A DNA stretch of 64,000 nucleotides, from assembly GCA_905478555.1 (NCBI GenBank), contig CAJQIZ010000017.1, positions 19,828 to 83,827 of the forward strand. The letters run 5' to 3'. The stretch comes from an uncultured Flavobacteriales bacterium. Lineage in GTDB: Bacteria; Bacteroidota; Bacteroidia; Flavobacteriales; BACL11. Positions 34,264-44,438 of this stretch are shown here, one piece after another. The notes under the pieces were generated by a model that did not search any database, was not told the DNA's origin, and saw nothing but the letters and a program-made list of their open reading frames with translations. Position 1 is the stretch's first letter. Every line of letters begins with the position of its first letter. Position numbers and translations under genes: made by a program.

Positions 34264-35288
34264 TTCTTAAATTTTTCATAAACAATTCTTAAAAATTGAA
34301 TGATATTTCGTTCAATATTACACTTTAACCCCTGCCATTTTGATGAAAATATTTGTAAAGAAAATAAATCTAATGACTGGGGTAAAAAGTTTAATAATTT
34401 ATATCTATAAACTCCCCTACCAAAATTTACTTTTACAGATTCTTCTGAACTTAGAACAGTAATTAATGTAATATAATTAAATATATTAATCATCTTTGAT
34501 TCATCAAACATATCAATCCAAGTTAAATATTGAGTGGAATCTTTTATGACAAATGAAATAGCATGTATCTTATTATTAGTTTTAACAATACTCAGAATAA
34601 TTTTTCCTTTATTGTAAAGTTCCTCAATTAATAATAACTGAACGGAGGGTAAGAAATTTTTATCTCTTAACCCTAATTTAATCATCTCACATCTTAATAT
34701 CTGTATGTCAGAAACGGGGAAAACTGAAATATTACAATCTATTATCTCATGTTTTTTATCCTTATTTATTTTCTTTATTCTTCTAAATACTGTTTTTTGC
34801 TTAGACCTATATTTAGAAAAGTTATCTGGGAAAACACCTTTTTCTAATTGTAGTATTGAATATTCAGAAGAAGGTATAGGTTTGCAATAATTAGGCAATT
34901 TATTTTCTAAAATACACGAATTAGTTCTTAGGTTTATAAGATTAAAATATCTTATTGTAAACTTAGATTTCAACTCTTTAACTACTTCATCAAAATCAAT
35001 TTCAATATCCGTAAGATAATCACAGAAATCAGCATGTAAATCATTAATAAATCTTAATATTAATCTTTTATCAATATAAAAAGGCAGTATTGATTTAATA
35101 GTATTACCTTCATGAAGAACTACTATTGATAATATATTTTTTGACTTACTTAAATCGTATTTCCATGAAAAATAATTAAACTCAAAAGATTGGAAAGTAG
35201 AATAATTATTTTTTGAACTAAAAAGTGTATTCCAGTCCTCTTCTAGATATTTAAAATCTGATATGTTACTAATTATTTTAATCTGCAT
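34260..35288 (-). CDS. BioF2/FemAB-like acyltransferase
   Basis: A 342-residue protein with the Acetyltransf_6 (BioF2, GNAT-related) pattern: an N-terminal FQSFEFNYFSWKY, a SILPFYIDKR segment near 75, and a second half with IHAISFVIKDSTQYLTWIDMF and VNFGRGVYRYK. Such proteins in polysaccharide loci are thought to acylate amino groups of sugars or lipid-linked intermediates. No paralogous second domain here, in contrast to the longer one at 41.8-43.3 kb. Overlaps neighbours by 4 and 11 bp. Confidence 0.78.
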   Translation of the reverse strand: MQIKIISNISDFKYLEEDWNTLFSSKNNYSTFQSFEFNYFSWKYDLSKSKNILSIVVLHEGNTIKSILPFYIDKRLILRFINDLHADFCDYLTDIEIDFDEVVKELKSKFTIRYFNLINLRTNSCILENKLPNYCKPIPSSEYSILQLEKGVFPDNFSKYRSKQKTVFRRIKKINKDKKHEIIDCNISVFPVSDIQILRCEMIKLGLRDKNFLPSVQLLLIEELYNKGKIILSIVKTNNKIHAISFVIKDSTQYLTWIDMFDESKMINIFNYITLITVLSSEESVKVNFGRGVYRYKLLNFLPQSLDLFSLQIFSSKWQGLKCNIERNIIQFLRIVYEKFKK

Positions 35289-36417
35289 AATCTTCTAAGA
35301 ATTTTGAGTGAGATAAATACGCTAAACTAAACCAGAATAAGATAGTATGAAACTCATTAATGCCTGTAATTAAACTTTCAACATTAGCTGAAATTAATGT
35401 ATAAATTACTAAAAATAAATAAAATTTAATATGACCCTCATATAGTTTAAAAAAATTGAAAACTTCAAAACTTTTCCATAATATTATAAATAATACAAAA
35501 GTTCCGAAAATAATCCCATATTGAATAAATAATGAAAGGTAACCATTATGAGCGGGAACAATTATCCCATCATACTCTTCTCCTAATACAATTTCTGGAA
35601 TTCCAGAATAATTACTTAAACCATGACCTTTAATTAACTTGTCATTTATACTTTCTAATGCTAATTGAAACTGTAAAGTTCTATCGTTAAAAATAGATTG
35701 TGAGGAAATCCTATTTATACTAGTATTTAAATCTGTAGAAACCACAAATAAGACCAAAAATAATGCAAATATAGAATACATAAAATTCCTCAAAGAAAAT
35801 CCGAATTTAAAAATAAACGATAGTACAATACCAATAATAACAAGCCTGGAACCAGTAGATATGGCTATTATGAAAAGTAATATTAGTAAGAAATAGTCCA
35901 TATTGGATTTACTAGAATTTTTAATCAGGAGATACGAAAACGCTATTACAGAAATAGATGCTAGCATATTAGGATTCCATAAGATACCTGAATATCTATC
36001 ATCAAAAATAAAAGGATTAAAAATTAAACTAAATATAACAACAAAAACTATTATCCTAATTAATAAATCTTGGAAATCTGTTTTAAAATAATTAAAATTA
36101 TAATAAACTGAAAATGATATAAGTGAATATTGACCAAATCTGGCAAGTAGATACTCTAATGAATTTTGATTTTTAATATCATCAAAAAATAAGAAATATA
36201 CTAAATTTAAACAATTAATTAGTAAAATAAATAAGAATGATCTATGAAATAATACCTCTTTCAAGTGATGAGGATTTATTAACAAAAATAAAATAGTAAG
36301 AAACATTAGAACATAAAAAATAGATGGAGCAATAGTATGCATAGTCTCAGGTATAGAATACAAAATTGTATTTAATAACAAAACTACAAGACCATATTTA
36401 TAAATCCATTTTATCAT
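35278..36417 (-). CDS. wzy: Wzy-like O-antigen/exopolysaccharide polymerase
   Basis: A 379-residue integral membrane protein with about 10-11 predicted helices and a large periplasmic loop (residues ~235-285, with GHGLSNYSGIPE and AHNGYLSLFIQYG, features of the O-antigen ligase/polymerase family). It would polymerise repeat units flipped by Wzx. Its start overlaps the wzx stop by 4 bp. Confidence 0.8.
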   Translation of the reverse strand: MIKWIYKYGLVVLLLNTILYSIPETMHTIAPSIFYVLMFLTILFLLINPHHLKEVLFHRSFLFILLINCLNLVYFLFFDDIKNQNSLEYLLARFGQYSLISFSVYYNFNYFKTDFQDLLIRIIVFVVIFSLIFNPFIFDDRYSGILWNPNMLASISVIAFSYLLIKNSSKSNMDYFLLILLFIIAISTGSRLVIIGIVLSFIFKFGFSLRNFMYSIFALFLVLFVVSTDLNTSINRISSQSIFNDRTLQFQLALESINDKLIKGHGLSNYSGIPEIVLGEEYDGIIVPAHNGYLSLFIQYGIIFGTFVLFIILWKSFEVFNFFKLYEGHIKFYLFLVIYTLISANVESLITGINEFHTILFWFSLAYLSHSKFLEDYAD

Positions 36418-37865
36418 CTTAATTCTTTATATAGGTTAAATATTGATTTGTAAAATACAAAAAAATACATCAAATAGACAACAATTGGTATTATAATAAA
36501 ATGACATAACTGAAAGGTATGCTCTTGAATAATTGCAAAATAAAGAAATGGAACTGAAAAAATAATTAACAACAATAATTCTTTACTAAATGGTGAAATA
36601 TTAATATCTTTTTTTATTGAAATTAGTTGAGCAACACCAACATAAATGGTGAAAACAATAAATAATGTAACTACAGCAACTAACTCATATTTTCTTATCA
36701 GAACCAGAGCTAGGACAAAACTTAAAATACCTCTAATTAGTTGAATAGAGAGTTCCTTTTTCTCCATTCCCGCCATAATCATAAATGTTTTCGAATTACC
36801 AGAAAGTAAACAAATCATGTTTCCAATAATTAATACAAATAAATAATTTTTATAAACCGATAAGGAAGAATCTGAAGCAAATAATTTAAGTATCTCGTCA
36901 GAGAAAAAACAAACAAGAATTGCAAAAGGAATAGTAAGAAGATTAATAATAAAGGTAGTGTTTTTGTACAAACTATTTAGTTCTAAAAATTTATTTTCTG
37001 CAAATAGTTTTGACACAGCTGGAGCGAATACTTGCCTTAAATTCTTATCTAAAAACATAGACAAAGCACTTATTGACAGTAAAACACTATACACCCCCAT
37101 TTTATCAGGAGAAAGCATAACTCCTAAAATAAAACTTAAGGATTGTGTAGACAAGAGTGAAACTAAAGAATTTGCATACATGTTTTTACCATAAGAAACC
37201 ACTTCATTATTAATTAAGAAATTAGGATCTTTCTTAATCCTAAATATTCTAAACTCATTTTTATTGAAAAAATAATACAACAAAAACAAAGTTAGAATTT
37301 GAGTAAAAATCTCAACAACAACAAAATACATAATATTATTTGTGTATTGAAATACAATAAATGTAAGTATTGCTCTGATAGGGACACTCACAAAAGTACC
37401 ATAAATTATTATTTCCTTAATTTTTAAAACGGACCTATACAAAGAAGTAATTACTCCCATAAAAATAGAAATAGGTACATGTATTGAAATTACCAATAAT
37501 AGATAAGAAAAATCATCCGTTTTTACATAGAAATATTTATCTAAAATAGGAGATAAAAAAAACATAAGAAGTAAAAATATAGCACTAGCCGAAAAAGCAT
37601 AGATAAAGATCTTTCTTATTAGTTGTGATGCAACATCTTTAGATCTATTTATGAAATCAGGAAAAAACTTTAAAATAATAAATGGGATGCTGATAGAAAA
37701 GAAAGTGTCTGCAATAATAGCAAATGTATGAGCTGTTGCATATTTCCCCCATTCTAATGTACCAACCTCTCTAACAACATAAGTTTTTACAAAAAATCCA
37801 ATAGCAAAAGCAAATACTGAACCCAGTATTCCCCAATTTGCTTGTCTAATTATTAACTTTAACAT
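36414..37865 (-). CDS. wzx: Wzx-like oligosaccharide flippase
   Basis: A 483-residue MATE/MOP-superfamily flippase, with ~14 predicted helices, N-terminal NWGILGSVFAFAIGFFVKTYV and KYATAHTFA typical of Wzx. It would move undecaprenyl-PP-linked repeat units across the inner membrane. It is 2 bp after the sulfotransferase stop. Confidence 0.86.
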   Translation of the reverse strand: MLKLIIRQANWGILGSVFAFAIGFFVKTYVVREVGTLEWGKYATAHTFAIIADTFFSISIPFIILKFFPDFINRSKDVASQLIRKIFIYAFSASAIFLLLMFFLSPILDKYFYVKTDDFSYLLLVISIHVPISIFMGVITSLYRSVLKIKEIIIYGTFVSVPIRAILTFIVFQYTNNIMYFVVVEIFTQILTLFLLYYFFNKNEFRIFRIKKDPNFLINNEVVSYGKNMYANSLVSLLSTQSLSFILGVMLSPDKMGVYSVLLSISALSMFLDKNLRQVFAPAVSKLFAENKFLELNSLYKNTTFIINLLTIPFAILVCFFSDEILKLFASDSSLSVYKNYLFVLIIGNMICLLSGNSKTFMIMAGMEKKELSIQLIRGILSFVLALVLIRKYELVAVVTLFIVFTIYVGVAQLISIKKDINISPFSKELLLLIIFSVPFLYFAIIQEHTFQLCHFIIIPIVVYLMYFFVFYKSIFNLYKELR

Positions 37866-37867
37866 AT

Positions 37868-38548
37868 TTATTTAAAACAATATTCAAAGATATCAATATC
37901 TTTTTTGTAAATCCTTTTTACAACTTCTATCATTTCTGGACTGTAAATTTCAGTATAACTTTTCTTTATATTCATATTATGATATTCTAATTTTACTTTT
38001 GTTTTCATAATTGAATTTAACTCTAAAATTTCATTTTCAATATCCTCAAATTTAGCAATATAATCTACTAAAATAGTACCATTTTTATCGCACACAAATT
38101 TATATTGAGGAATAAAATGTGTTATTTCAAAAAGGATTTTCTCATTTAATCCATTGAGTACAAAATTTTCAAAATCATTATATTCTGAAAGGTGCATATC
38201 AAAAGCATTTTTATCGTGAATATTAATCCCACCCTTTTGTAAAAACTTATATGCAGAATACAACCTATCCCAAGGATTTCTAACAAATGTAAAGGTGAAA
38301 AAATTAGATAAATCCTGTCCAAAAACTTGTTTATAAAAGTAAACCGATCTATGTCCTTCTAAAGTAACATCACCAAAAAATGCTTTCGTAACAGAAATAC
38401 CTGCTGTTTTAGGAATATGAATAAAAATTTGTTTCTTTTCTAAAAAAACATGCAGTAAAGTCCCCTTTTTAGTAAGGTTTTTCTTTTGATCCTTTGCAAA
38501 TTTTAATTTCTTAAAATACTGTTTTATATTCTTTAAAATTTTAATCAT
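37868..38548 (-). CDS. Sulfotransferase (Sulfotransfer_2 family)
   Basis: A 226-residue enzyme with the PAPS-binding 5'-PSB HIPKTAG (44-50) and the 3'-PB VRNPWDRLYSA (89-99), as in carbohydrate sulfotransferases. It would transfer sulfate from PAPS to a sugar hydroxyl or amine. Sulfotransferases in this family are more common in eukaryotes and in some marine bacterial glycan loci. It overlaps the upstream GT4 gene by 8 bp. Confidence 0.88.
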   Translation of the reverse strand: MIKILKNIKQYFKKLKFAKDQKKNLTKKGTLLHVFLEKKQIFIHIPKTAGISVTKAFFGDVTLEGHRSVYFYKQVFGQDLSNFFTFTFVRNPWDRLYSAYKFLQKGGINIHDKNAFDMHLSEYNDFENFVLNGLNEKILFEITHFIPQYKFVCDKNGTILVDYIAKFEDIENEILELNSIMKTKVKLEYHNMNIKKSYTEIYSPEMIEVVKRIYKKDIDIFEYCFK

Positions 38549-39674
38549 GGAATATTTTATTTTTTAAGAAATGGGTAATGGTATTTTTTATATCGAATGA
38601 AGTGTTAAATTTAAACTCTATTTTATTATTAATAAAATAGAGAATCTTTTCTGAGAGTTCAATTTCATTCCAAGGTGACACTAACATTTTATCCTTTAAT
38701 TCAGATGGAATAAGTTCACTTATACCTTGGCGTTTTACAGCAACAAAACAAGTATTTGTAGCCCAACTTTCCAAATATACACATCCTAAAGCTTCATAGT
38801 AAGAAGGGAGTACAAACAAATTTATCTGATTGAAAAAACTGTTTAATTCCTCATGTTTTATTTCCTTTACAAATACTATATTTTGTGATAGATTATTTTC
38901 TGAAACAAAATCTTTACACATCTTTAAAGTTGGTCCTGTACCAATTAATTTTAATAGAATTTTTATTCCTTTTTCGTGCAGTATTTTCACTGATTTTATC
39001 AAAGTTATTTGATCTTTTGTATGCCAAAAATTTGCTACGCAACCAATCGTAAAAACATTATTTTCATTTATTTTTTCTGGATAAAACTTAGTAGTATCTA
39101 CTCCGTTATACAAAACATATTCCTCTTTAGGATGGTAAGTAATAAACTCAGATAATTTCTGTAAAACCAATCTTGAAACTCCAATATTTAAGTCTGATTT
39201 ATTAAGTTGTTTTAGGGTGTTCTTTTTCAGATAATTCTTTTGTAATTTTTTCAGAAAATCACTTCTTCCATTTAATAATTGTAATACATCTAAACCATGG
39301 TGTTGCACAATCTTTTTGCAATTTAAATCCTCTACCAAATAAGCAGCAGGATAAGAAACATGAGAATGAGAATATTTAATGTTTTCAATATTTTTTCTGT
39401 AAAAAAAACTCTTAAATCTTATTTTATTTAATCTATTAAATAACCCTGGGAAAATGAAAAATGGAATATCAATAAGTTTAAAAACTCTTACCTTAAAACC
39501 TTTAAATTCATAATCCTTTTCAAAAGAAAATGCAGAGACAACTTTTATTATTTCAATATTAAAATTAGTTTGATTTCTAATTTCATTTACTTGATCAAAA
39601 ATATAATTTCCAATAAAACAATTATCTGATGGGAAAAATGGTGTAATCACTAAATATGTTTTCTTATTTCTCAT
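38541..39674 (-). CDS. GT4-like glycosyltransferase
   Basis: A 377-residue GT-B protein. Motifs: YLVITPFFPSDN, HSHVSYPAAY, YNGVDTTKFYPE, LKLIGTGPTL, and SYYEALGCVYLESWATNT (EX7E). Likely retaining transferase. Donor unknown. It overlaps its upstream neighbour by 4 bp. Confidence 0.87.
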   Translation of the reverse strand: MRNKKTYLVITPFFPSDNCFIGNYIFDQVNEIRNQTNFNIEIIKVVSAFSFEKDYEFKGFKVRVFKLIDIPFFIFPGLFNRLNKIRFKSFFYRKNIENIKYSHSHVSYPAAYLVEDLNCKKIVQHHGLDVLQLLNGRSDFLKKLQKNYLKKNTLKQLNKSDLNIGVSRLVLQKLSEFITYHPKEEYVLYNGVDTTKFYPEKINENNVFTIGCVANFWHTKDQITLIKSVKILHEKGIKILLKLIGTGPTLKMCKDFVSENNLSQNIVFVKEIKHEELNSFFNQINLFVLPSYYEALGCVYLESWATNTCFVAVKRQGISELIPSELKDKMLVSPWNEIELSEKILYFINNKIEFKFNTSFDIKNTITHFLKNKIFHD

Positions 39675-40780
39675 TTTAGTAAAGATATAAATTTTTGTTC
39701 ATCAAAAATAGAATAATACTCTGATTCCCACTTTTTAACTAAATCTGAGCATTCTAAGTAATGTTGTACTATGTAGTTTAAATCATTTTTAAGAGGATAA
39801 CAAAAATCTGTTTCAAACATATTGAAATCTTCTTTTAAAGTATTTAAAAATATTGTTGGAATACCAAAATTAGCACATTCGAAAGCAGTTGTAGAATAGG
39901 CTGTAATATGTATAGAACACATCTTAAAACAATCTGACAAAAGTAATGGAGCTAACTCTGTATTTTCTTTTTTAAACAATACTGATAAATCCACCTCATT
40001 GTTAAATCTAGGGTGATTTCTCAAATAAAAAGTAAAATCCTTATGTTTGTCTGTAAAAACTGATAACTCTTTTAACAAACTATTATTCTGACTCTGAGTA
40101 TGATCTTCTGTAAACTGAAGACTAACTAATATATTTATATTTGGAAAATCATGATAGATGAGTTTCTCTTTATTTACTCCTATTACACTTGCATAATTTT
40201 TGATAAAATCACAGTCACTATTTTTAAGAAGTAAGTTTTTAAAACCTATACCACTTAATAATAAGGACACTTTATTTTTTGTAAGATGCGGAGAAATTAT
40301 ATTATCAATAAAATAATCTGATTTATTTGTATGGATTATTCCATGTTGTAAGTCAAATAATTTAGCATCTTTATTGATGGAAGAAAAAACTGAAATCATA
40401 CTTTTAGAAAGAACTATATAGTTTTTATATTTAAAATTACAGAAAAATGTTTTAGAAAAAAATATCCCAATTTTATTTTCAATAACAATAATATCCTTCT
40501 CATTTCTAAATAATTTTCGGGATAGGACAATAAGATAGTACATAAAATCAAATGGAATATATTTGTTATTTCTTGATTGATTTGAAGAGGAGGTCGGTTC
40601 TTCAAAAACAATAAAACTAATATCATTATTTCTACAGGCATTAAATAAGGGTTCGAACAATAAATTTTCGTTCTTCTCACCTCTATTAAAATGTGTTGGA
40701 GCATAAAACACAATATCAACTGAAACTCTCCTAAAAGGAAGAGTAATAAAATAAATAAAGGAATGTAAGAAATTCAACAT
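39671..40780 (-). CDS. Putative GT-B transferase, resembles capsule/CDP-glycerol transferase group
   Basis: A 369-residue protein without a clear family. It has LQHGIIHTNKSDYF near 144, RNHPRFN, and AYSTTAFECANFGIPTIFLN near 290, a pattern seen in GT-B enzymes such as KpsS/capsule or CDP-glycerol transferases. With neuABC in the locus it is a candidate for the sialic-acid transferase, but I see no motif of a known sialyltransferase family. The gene shares one base with the upstream deacetylase stop. Confidence 0.55.
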   Translation of the reverse strand: MLNFLHSFIYFITLPFRRVSVDIVFYAPTHFNRGEKNENLLFEPLFNACRNNDISFIVFEEPTSSSNQSRNNKYIPFDFMYYLIVLSRKLFRNEKDIIVIENKIGIFFSKTFFCNFKYKNYIVLSKSMISVFSSINKDAKLFDLQHGIIHTNKSDYFIDNIISPHLTKNKVSLLLSGIGFKNLLLKNSDCDFIKNYASVIGVNKEKLIYHDFPNINILVSLQFTEDHTQSQNNSLLKELSVFTDKHKDFTFYLRNHPRFNNEVDLSVLFKKENTELAPLLLSDCFKMCSIHITAYSTTAFECANFGIPTIFLNTLKEDFNMFETDFCYPLKNDLNYIVQHYLECSDLVKKWESEYYSIFDEQKFISLLK

Positions 40781-41760
40781 TAAAATATATGTTTTATAAA
40801 ATAATAAAAACCTGAAAGGTGAGCATTTATTAAATACTTATTCTCAGTATTTGGAAATGAAAATCTTTGTATGGAGTAAGGATTTTTTTCAATTTTCCAA
40901 TTCCATTTATTGATAAAACATTTCTGAAATAATGAATCTTTAAATGCATTAATAACCTTGTCATTTACTTCTATATCACTACCAAAAGGATAACTAAAAT
41001 AGTTACAGTTATATAATGATGAAATTAATTTTTCACATTTCAAAATCTCATCCGAAAGTTCAATAGCTTCTAATTTAGATAAAATATCATGAGATGTAGA
41101 ATGACATGCAATAAGATGTCCATTTTTCTTCATCTCTTCTATTTCAGAGATACTTAAGGCATTAAATCGAGAGAAATACAAATCCGAACCTATTTTCAAT
41201 GATGAAAAAGGGTACAACTCCTTCATCTCCTGAATAAATATATATTTGTCTTTATAATTTTCTAAAATATATCGATAGGATTCAATATATAAAATTCCTC
41301 TATTTTTTTCAGAAACACAAAAAGAAAAACCACAAATATTATAACTACCTACCGGAACGTACGAAAACCAAAATAACATTTTATCAACCCATAAAATATC
41401 TTGATTTTCAATTAAATCTGAAGTTATAAAAAAAACTGCTGATAAATTTTTCTCGTTTAAAATTTTATTTGCAATCTCAAAATTATTTGAATATCCATCA
41501 TCAAAAGTAACAACACAGGAATTTGGAACTCCAATTTCAGTTGTAATTTTATACTGTTTTAATATTTCACTAATCTGAGTTTTAAAGACACTTTCTGTAC
41601 AAGAAACTCCTAAATGAATACTATTATCAAAACAATGATCAGGAATCACATTATGGAAAGTTATTACCCTTTGCCTAGAATTTGAAAAATAGTAGAACAA
41701 CTTATTAATTCCAGAATAATAAGAGAAAATAAAAAGTAAGTTTAATAGACTTTTCTTCAT
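40780..41760 (-). CDS. Polysaccharide deacetylase (CE4 fold)
   Basis: A 326-residue protein with CE4 motif 1 VTFDDGYSNN (near 87-96), motif 2 ACHSTSHD (near 210) and a C-terminal SYPFGS motif. It has an N-terminal hydrophobic segment (LLNLLFIFSYYSG) that may anchor it. It is a second deacetylase in the locus, distinct in length and sequence from the one at 32.5 kb. Overlaps the fused acyltransferase gene by 4 bp. Confidence 0.85.
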   Translation of the reverse strand: MKKSLLNLLFIFSYYSGINKLFYYFSNSRQRVITFHNVIPDHCFDNSIHLGVSCTESVFKTQISEILKQYKITTEIGVPNSCVVTFDDGYSNNFEIANKILNEKNLSAVFFITSDLIENQDILWVDKMLFWFSYVPVGSYNICGFSFCVSEKNRGILYIESYRYILENYKDKYIFIQEMKELYPFSSLKIGSDLYFSRFNALSISEIEEMKKNGHLIACHSTSHDILSKLEAIELSDEILKCEKLISSLYNCNYFSYPFGSDIEVNDKVINAFKDSLFQKCFINKWNWKIEKNPYSIQRFSFPNTENKYLINAHLSGFYYFIKHIF

Positions 41761-43253
41761 TCGAAACTATAGATATTAGTTTTTTCAAATCCAACATTTT
41801 GTATCGCTATATTAGATGCTTTATTCGATTTTAAGGTATAAATATAAGCATCCGATTGAAGATGAAACAAAATATTTTGTAGAATTAATTTATAATTACC
41901 TTTGTTTCTGAATTCAACAGGAGTGAAAAAATCATACAAAACATAATTACCCTCAATATTCAATATCTTCTCTATCTCAGAAAGGTGTAGATTTCTACTA
42001 GAAGACCATCCCGAACAAACCATGTGATTTTCAGAAGACAAACAGTAGTAAACATCACCACTCATTAACCTTTTATAATGATGTCTTTTTACAGATTTTT
42101 TCATTTCTCTAAAATAATTTACTAGAACTGAGTAATCAGAAATAACATGGAATTTTACTTTATGTTTTGGAGATTTCAACTTATCTATTTCTTTACATTC
42201 TGCCTTATAAATATTTACAGAATTTGAAATAACACTTAATTTTCGGTAAATTATTTTTAGAAAATTAAGAAAACTATTTACACCAATATCTCTTAAGAAA
42301 ACGGAAAAAACAACTTTTATTTTCTGTATAAAACCAATAGGAAAATAGGAACTGTAAATAGTTTTATTCTGATTTGAAAATCTGACTTTATATGTTTCAT
42401 CTCCCAAACCAAAATCTAGAAATCGGATGTTATTTTCATTACAAAAAATTGATGTTTCTAACAATAAAATTTCAATTGGTGAAAATTCGTAAAACTTTAT
42501 ATTTAAAACGGGAGAATGCCATATCAGAGTTTCATTATAAATCATTCCAAAATGCATTGCCAATATTTCATTATTAACTTTTATCATGGTTAATAATTTA
42601 TTAGATGTTGATTGCAGATAATTTATTTTTCTTTTCTCAGATTCAAATGCACTTTCAATATTATCAAAATTCCAACGCTCTATATGTAAGTCTGAAAACT
42701 GAGAAATTAAATCATCTGTAATCTCATTTCCTCTGAAATGGCAAACAGAATAATCATTATTTATCAGCTTTTTTTTATGTCTTTTTAAGCTCTTTTTATT
42801 TATTATAAAATCAAAATTATTTTTAGAAATATTTTTGTCAAAAAAACTAATTTCCTGAAATTCTTTCACCGAATTTAGGGAGTTGAAAGAATGTAAAATA
42901 TTTTCAAGTATTAAAAGTTCAATATTATTTTCGGAAGCATATTTTTTCACAAAATTAATATATTGTTTTTCAAAACCTCTTTGAATAAAAATAGGATTGT
43001 AATCAAAAAAATCAAATCCGTATAAAAATAAGGAATTGTATTTTAAAGCAGATAGCTGACGAACAGATTGAGAAAAAAAAGCTAAAGCAACAATTTCACT
43101 TTCCAATTTTAAAGAAAGTAAAACTATATTTTCTTCATGAGATTGAGCAATATTTATAATCTCTTTAAAAGAAGGTACAGAATCTACAGGGAAGATTTCA
43201 TCTTTTATAAAAAGATGCATTTCCTCATAACTTCTGATTTCTATTTTTTTCAT
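41757..43253 (-). CDS. Fused BioF2-like plus GNAT-like acyltransferase
   Basis: A 498-residue two-part protein. Residues ~1-305 match BioF2/Acetyltransf_6: EKRKINYLQS, MHFGMIYNETLIWHSP, LDFGLGDETYKVRFSN. Residues ~355-498 resemble a GNAT fold: FTPVEFRNKGNYKLIL (acetyl-CoA pyrophosphate loop-like) and NIAIQNVGFEKTN (typical GNAT end). Such fusions are unusual and could modify two positions or couple two acyl donors. The gap to neuC is 57 bp. Confidence 0.7.
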   Translation of the reverse strand: MKKIEIRSYEEMHLFIKDEIFPVDSVPSFKEIINIAQSHEENIVLLSLKLESEIVALAFFSQSVRQLSALKYNSLFLYGFDFFDYNPIFIQRGFEKQYINFVKKYASENNIELLILENILHSFNSLNSVKEFQEISFFDKNISKNNFDFIINKKSLKRHKKKLINNDYSVCHFRGNEITDDLISQFSDLHIERWNFDNIESAFESEKRKINYLQSTSNKLLTMIKVNNEILAMHFGMIYNETLIWHSPVLNIKFYEFSPIEILLLETSIFCNENNIRFLDFGLGDETYKVRFSNQNKTIYSSYFPIGFIQKIKVVFSVFLRDIGVNSFLNFLKIIYRKLSVISNSVNIYKAECKEIDKLKSPKHKVKFHVISDYSVLVNYFREMKKSVKRHHYKRLMSGDVYYCLSSENHMVCSGWSSSRNLHLSEIEKILNIEGNYVLYDFFTPVEFRNKGNYKLILQNILFHLQSDAYIYTLKSNKASNIAIQNVGFEKTNIYSFE

Positions 43254-43310
43254 TTAATTAATGGTATAATAAAATATTTACTGTAGATTTATAATTAAAA
43301 TATTAATTGA

Positions 43311-44438
43311 TTATCTGTCTTTAAATAATTTTTGCTTGGAAGATTTCCAAAATTCATTTTTACAAATAATTTCTAAAAATTGTTGATCACTTTTTCCAGA
43401 ACCAAAACTTTTCTGTGATTTAAAACTACCCAGATTTATAGCATTTTTAATTGCTCTATTTATTTCTTCTCTATTATAATTACAATTAATAATCTCTGAA
43501 TGAAGAGCTCTACTTTGCTGTCTAGTTCCAATATTTATAGTTGGCACCCCATAATATGGTGCTTCCCTAATACCTGTACTAGAATTACCAATAATAAATT
43601 GAGAATATTTTAATAGCACTAAAAAATATTCGAATCTAATAGATGGATAAATTCTAAAATTATCTTTATTCTCCAGCCTTATAAATTCATTAAAAATAGA
43701 ACTAGAACCTAAATCATTATTAGGCAGAATGACTATGTAATTTAAATCTGAACTCAACACCTCATCTACAAGATCTGATGCATATTTCTTTATTTTTTCT
43801 ACTTCAGTAGTTACAGGGTGAAACATCAAAATAGAGAATTTTTCAAAAGAGATTTCATAATGTTTTTTCACAAATTCTATACTCCTCAATTTATTAGAAA
43901 ACATAATATCAACATCTGGAGATCCAATTACAAAAACTGATTCCTCCCGCTCTCCCATTTGTAGCAACCTAGACCTTGCTTTATCATTTGCAACGAAATG
44001 AAAATGACTTAATTTTGAAACAGAATGACGAATTAACTCATCAATCGTTCCTGAAACTTCACCACCCTCAATATGAGATACAAAAATATTATTTAATGAA
44101 CCAACAATAGCAGATGCTAAGGCTTCCACCCTATCACCATGAACAATAATCAAATCAGGATTTATCTCTTTAGAAAAGATAGAAAGTCCACGAATTGTAT
44201 TTGCTAAAATTTCATCCATAGTTTCTTCACAATTAAAATTTTTGAATTGATGTATATTAGAAAAATTACTTTTCTCAATTTCTACAATGGTATTTCCATA
44301 TTTTTCATGCACATGCATACCAGTAACAAAAATATGAACTTCAAAATCAGAATGGTTTCTACTAATTTCAATAAGCGATTTTATTTTTCCAAAATCAGCT
44401 CTAGTACCTGTTACAAAAAGTAGTTTCTTTTTATTCAA
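43311..44438 (-). CDS. neuC: Hydrolysing UDP-GlcNAc 2-epimerase NeuC
   Basis: A 375-residue enzyme of the UDP-GlcNAc 2-epimerase family. [54 protein letters not shown], and [21 protein letters not shown] are visible. NeuC hydrolyses UDP-GlcNAc to ManNAc and UDP, first step in sialic-acid synthesis. It overlaps neuB by 8 bp. The alternative LegG role (legionaminic acid) is less likely given the neuB type. Confidence 0.9.
   Translation of the reverse strand: MNKKKLLFVTGTRADFGKIKSLIEISRNHSDFEVHIFVTGMHVHEKYGNTIVEIEKSNFSNIHQFKNFNCEETMDEILANTIRGLSIFSKEINPDLIIVHGDRVEALASAIVGSLNNIFVSHIEGGEVSGTIDELIRHSVSKLSHFHFVANDKARSRLLQMGEREESVFVIGSPDVDIMFSNKLRSIEFVKKHYEISFEKFSILMFHPVTTEVEKIKKYASDLVDEVLSSDLNYIVILPNNDLGSSSIFNEFIRLENKDNFRIYPSIRFEYFLVLLKYSQFIIGNSSTGIREAPYYGVPTINIGTRQQSRALHSEIINCNYNREEINRAIKNAINLGSFKSQKSFGSGKSDQQFLEIICKNEFWKSSKQKLFKDR

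Noticed and set aside
40414..40719. 101-codon minus-strand ORF in another frame of the GT-B gene
   Set aside because: It lies wholly inside the longer frame, which keeps GT-B motifs and the operon's overlaps; no independent signature.
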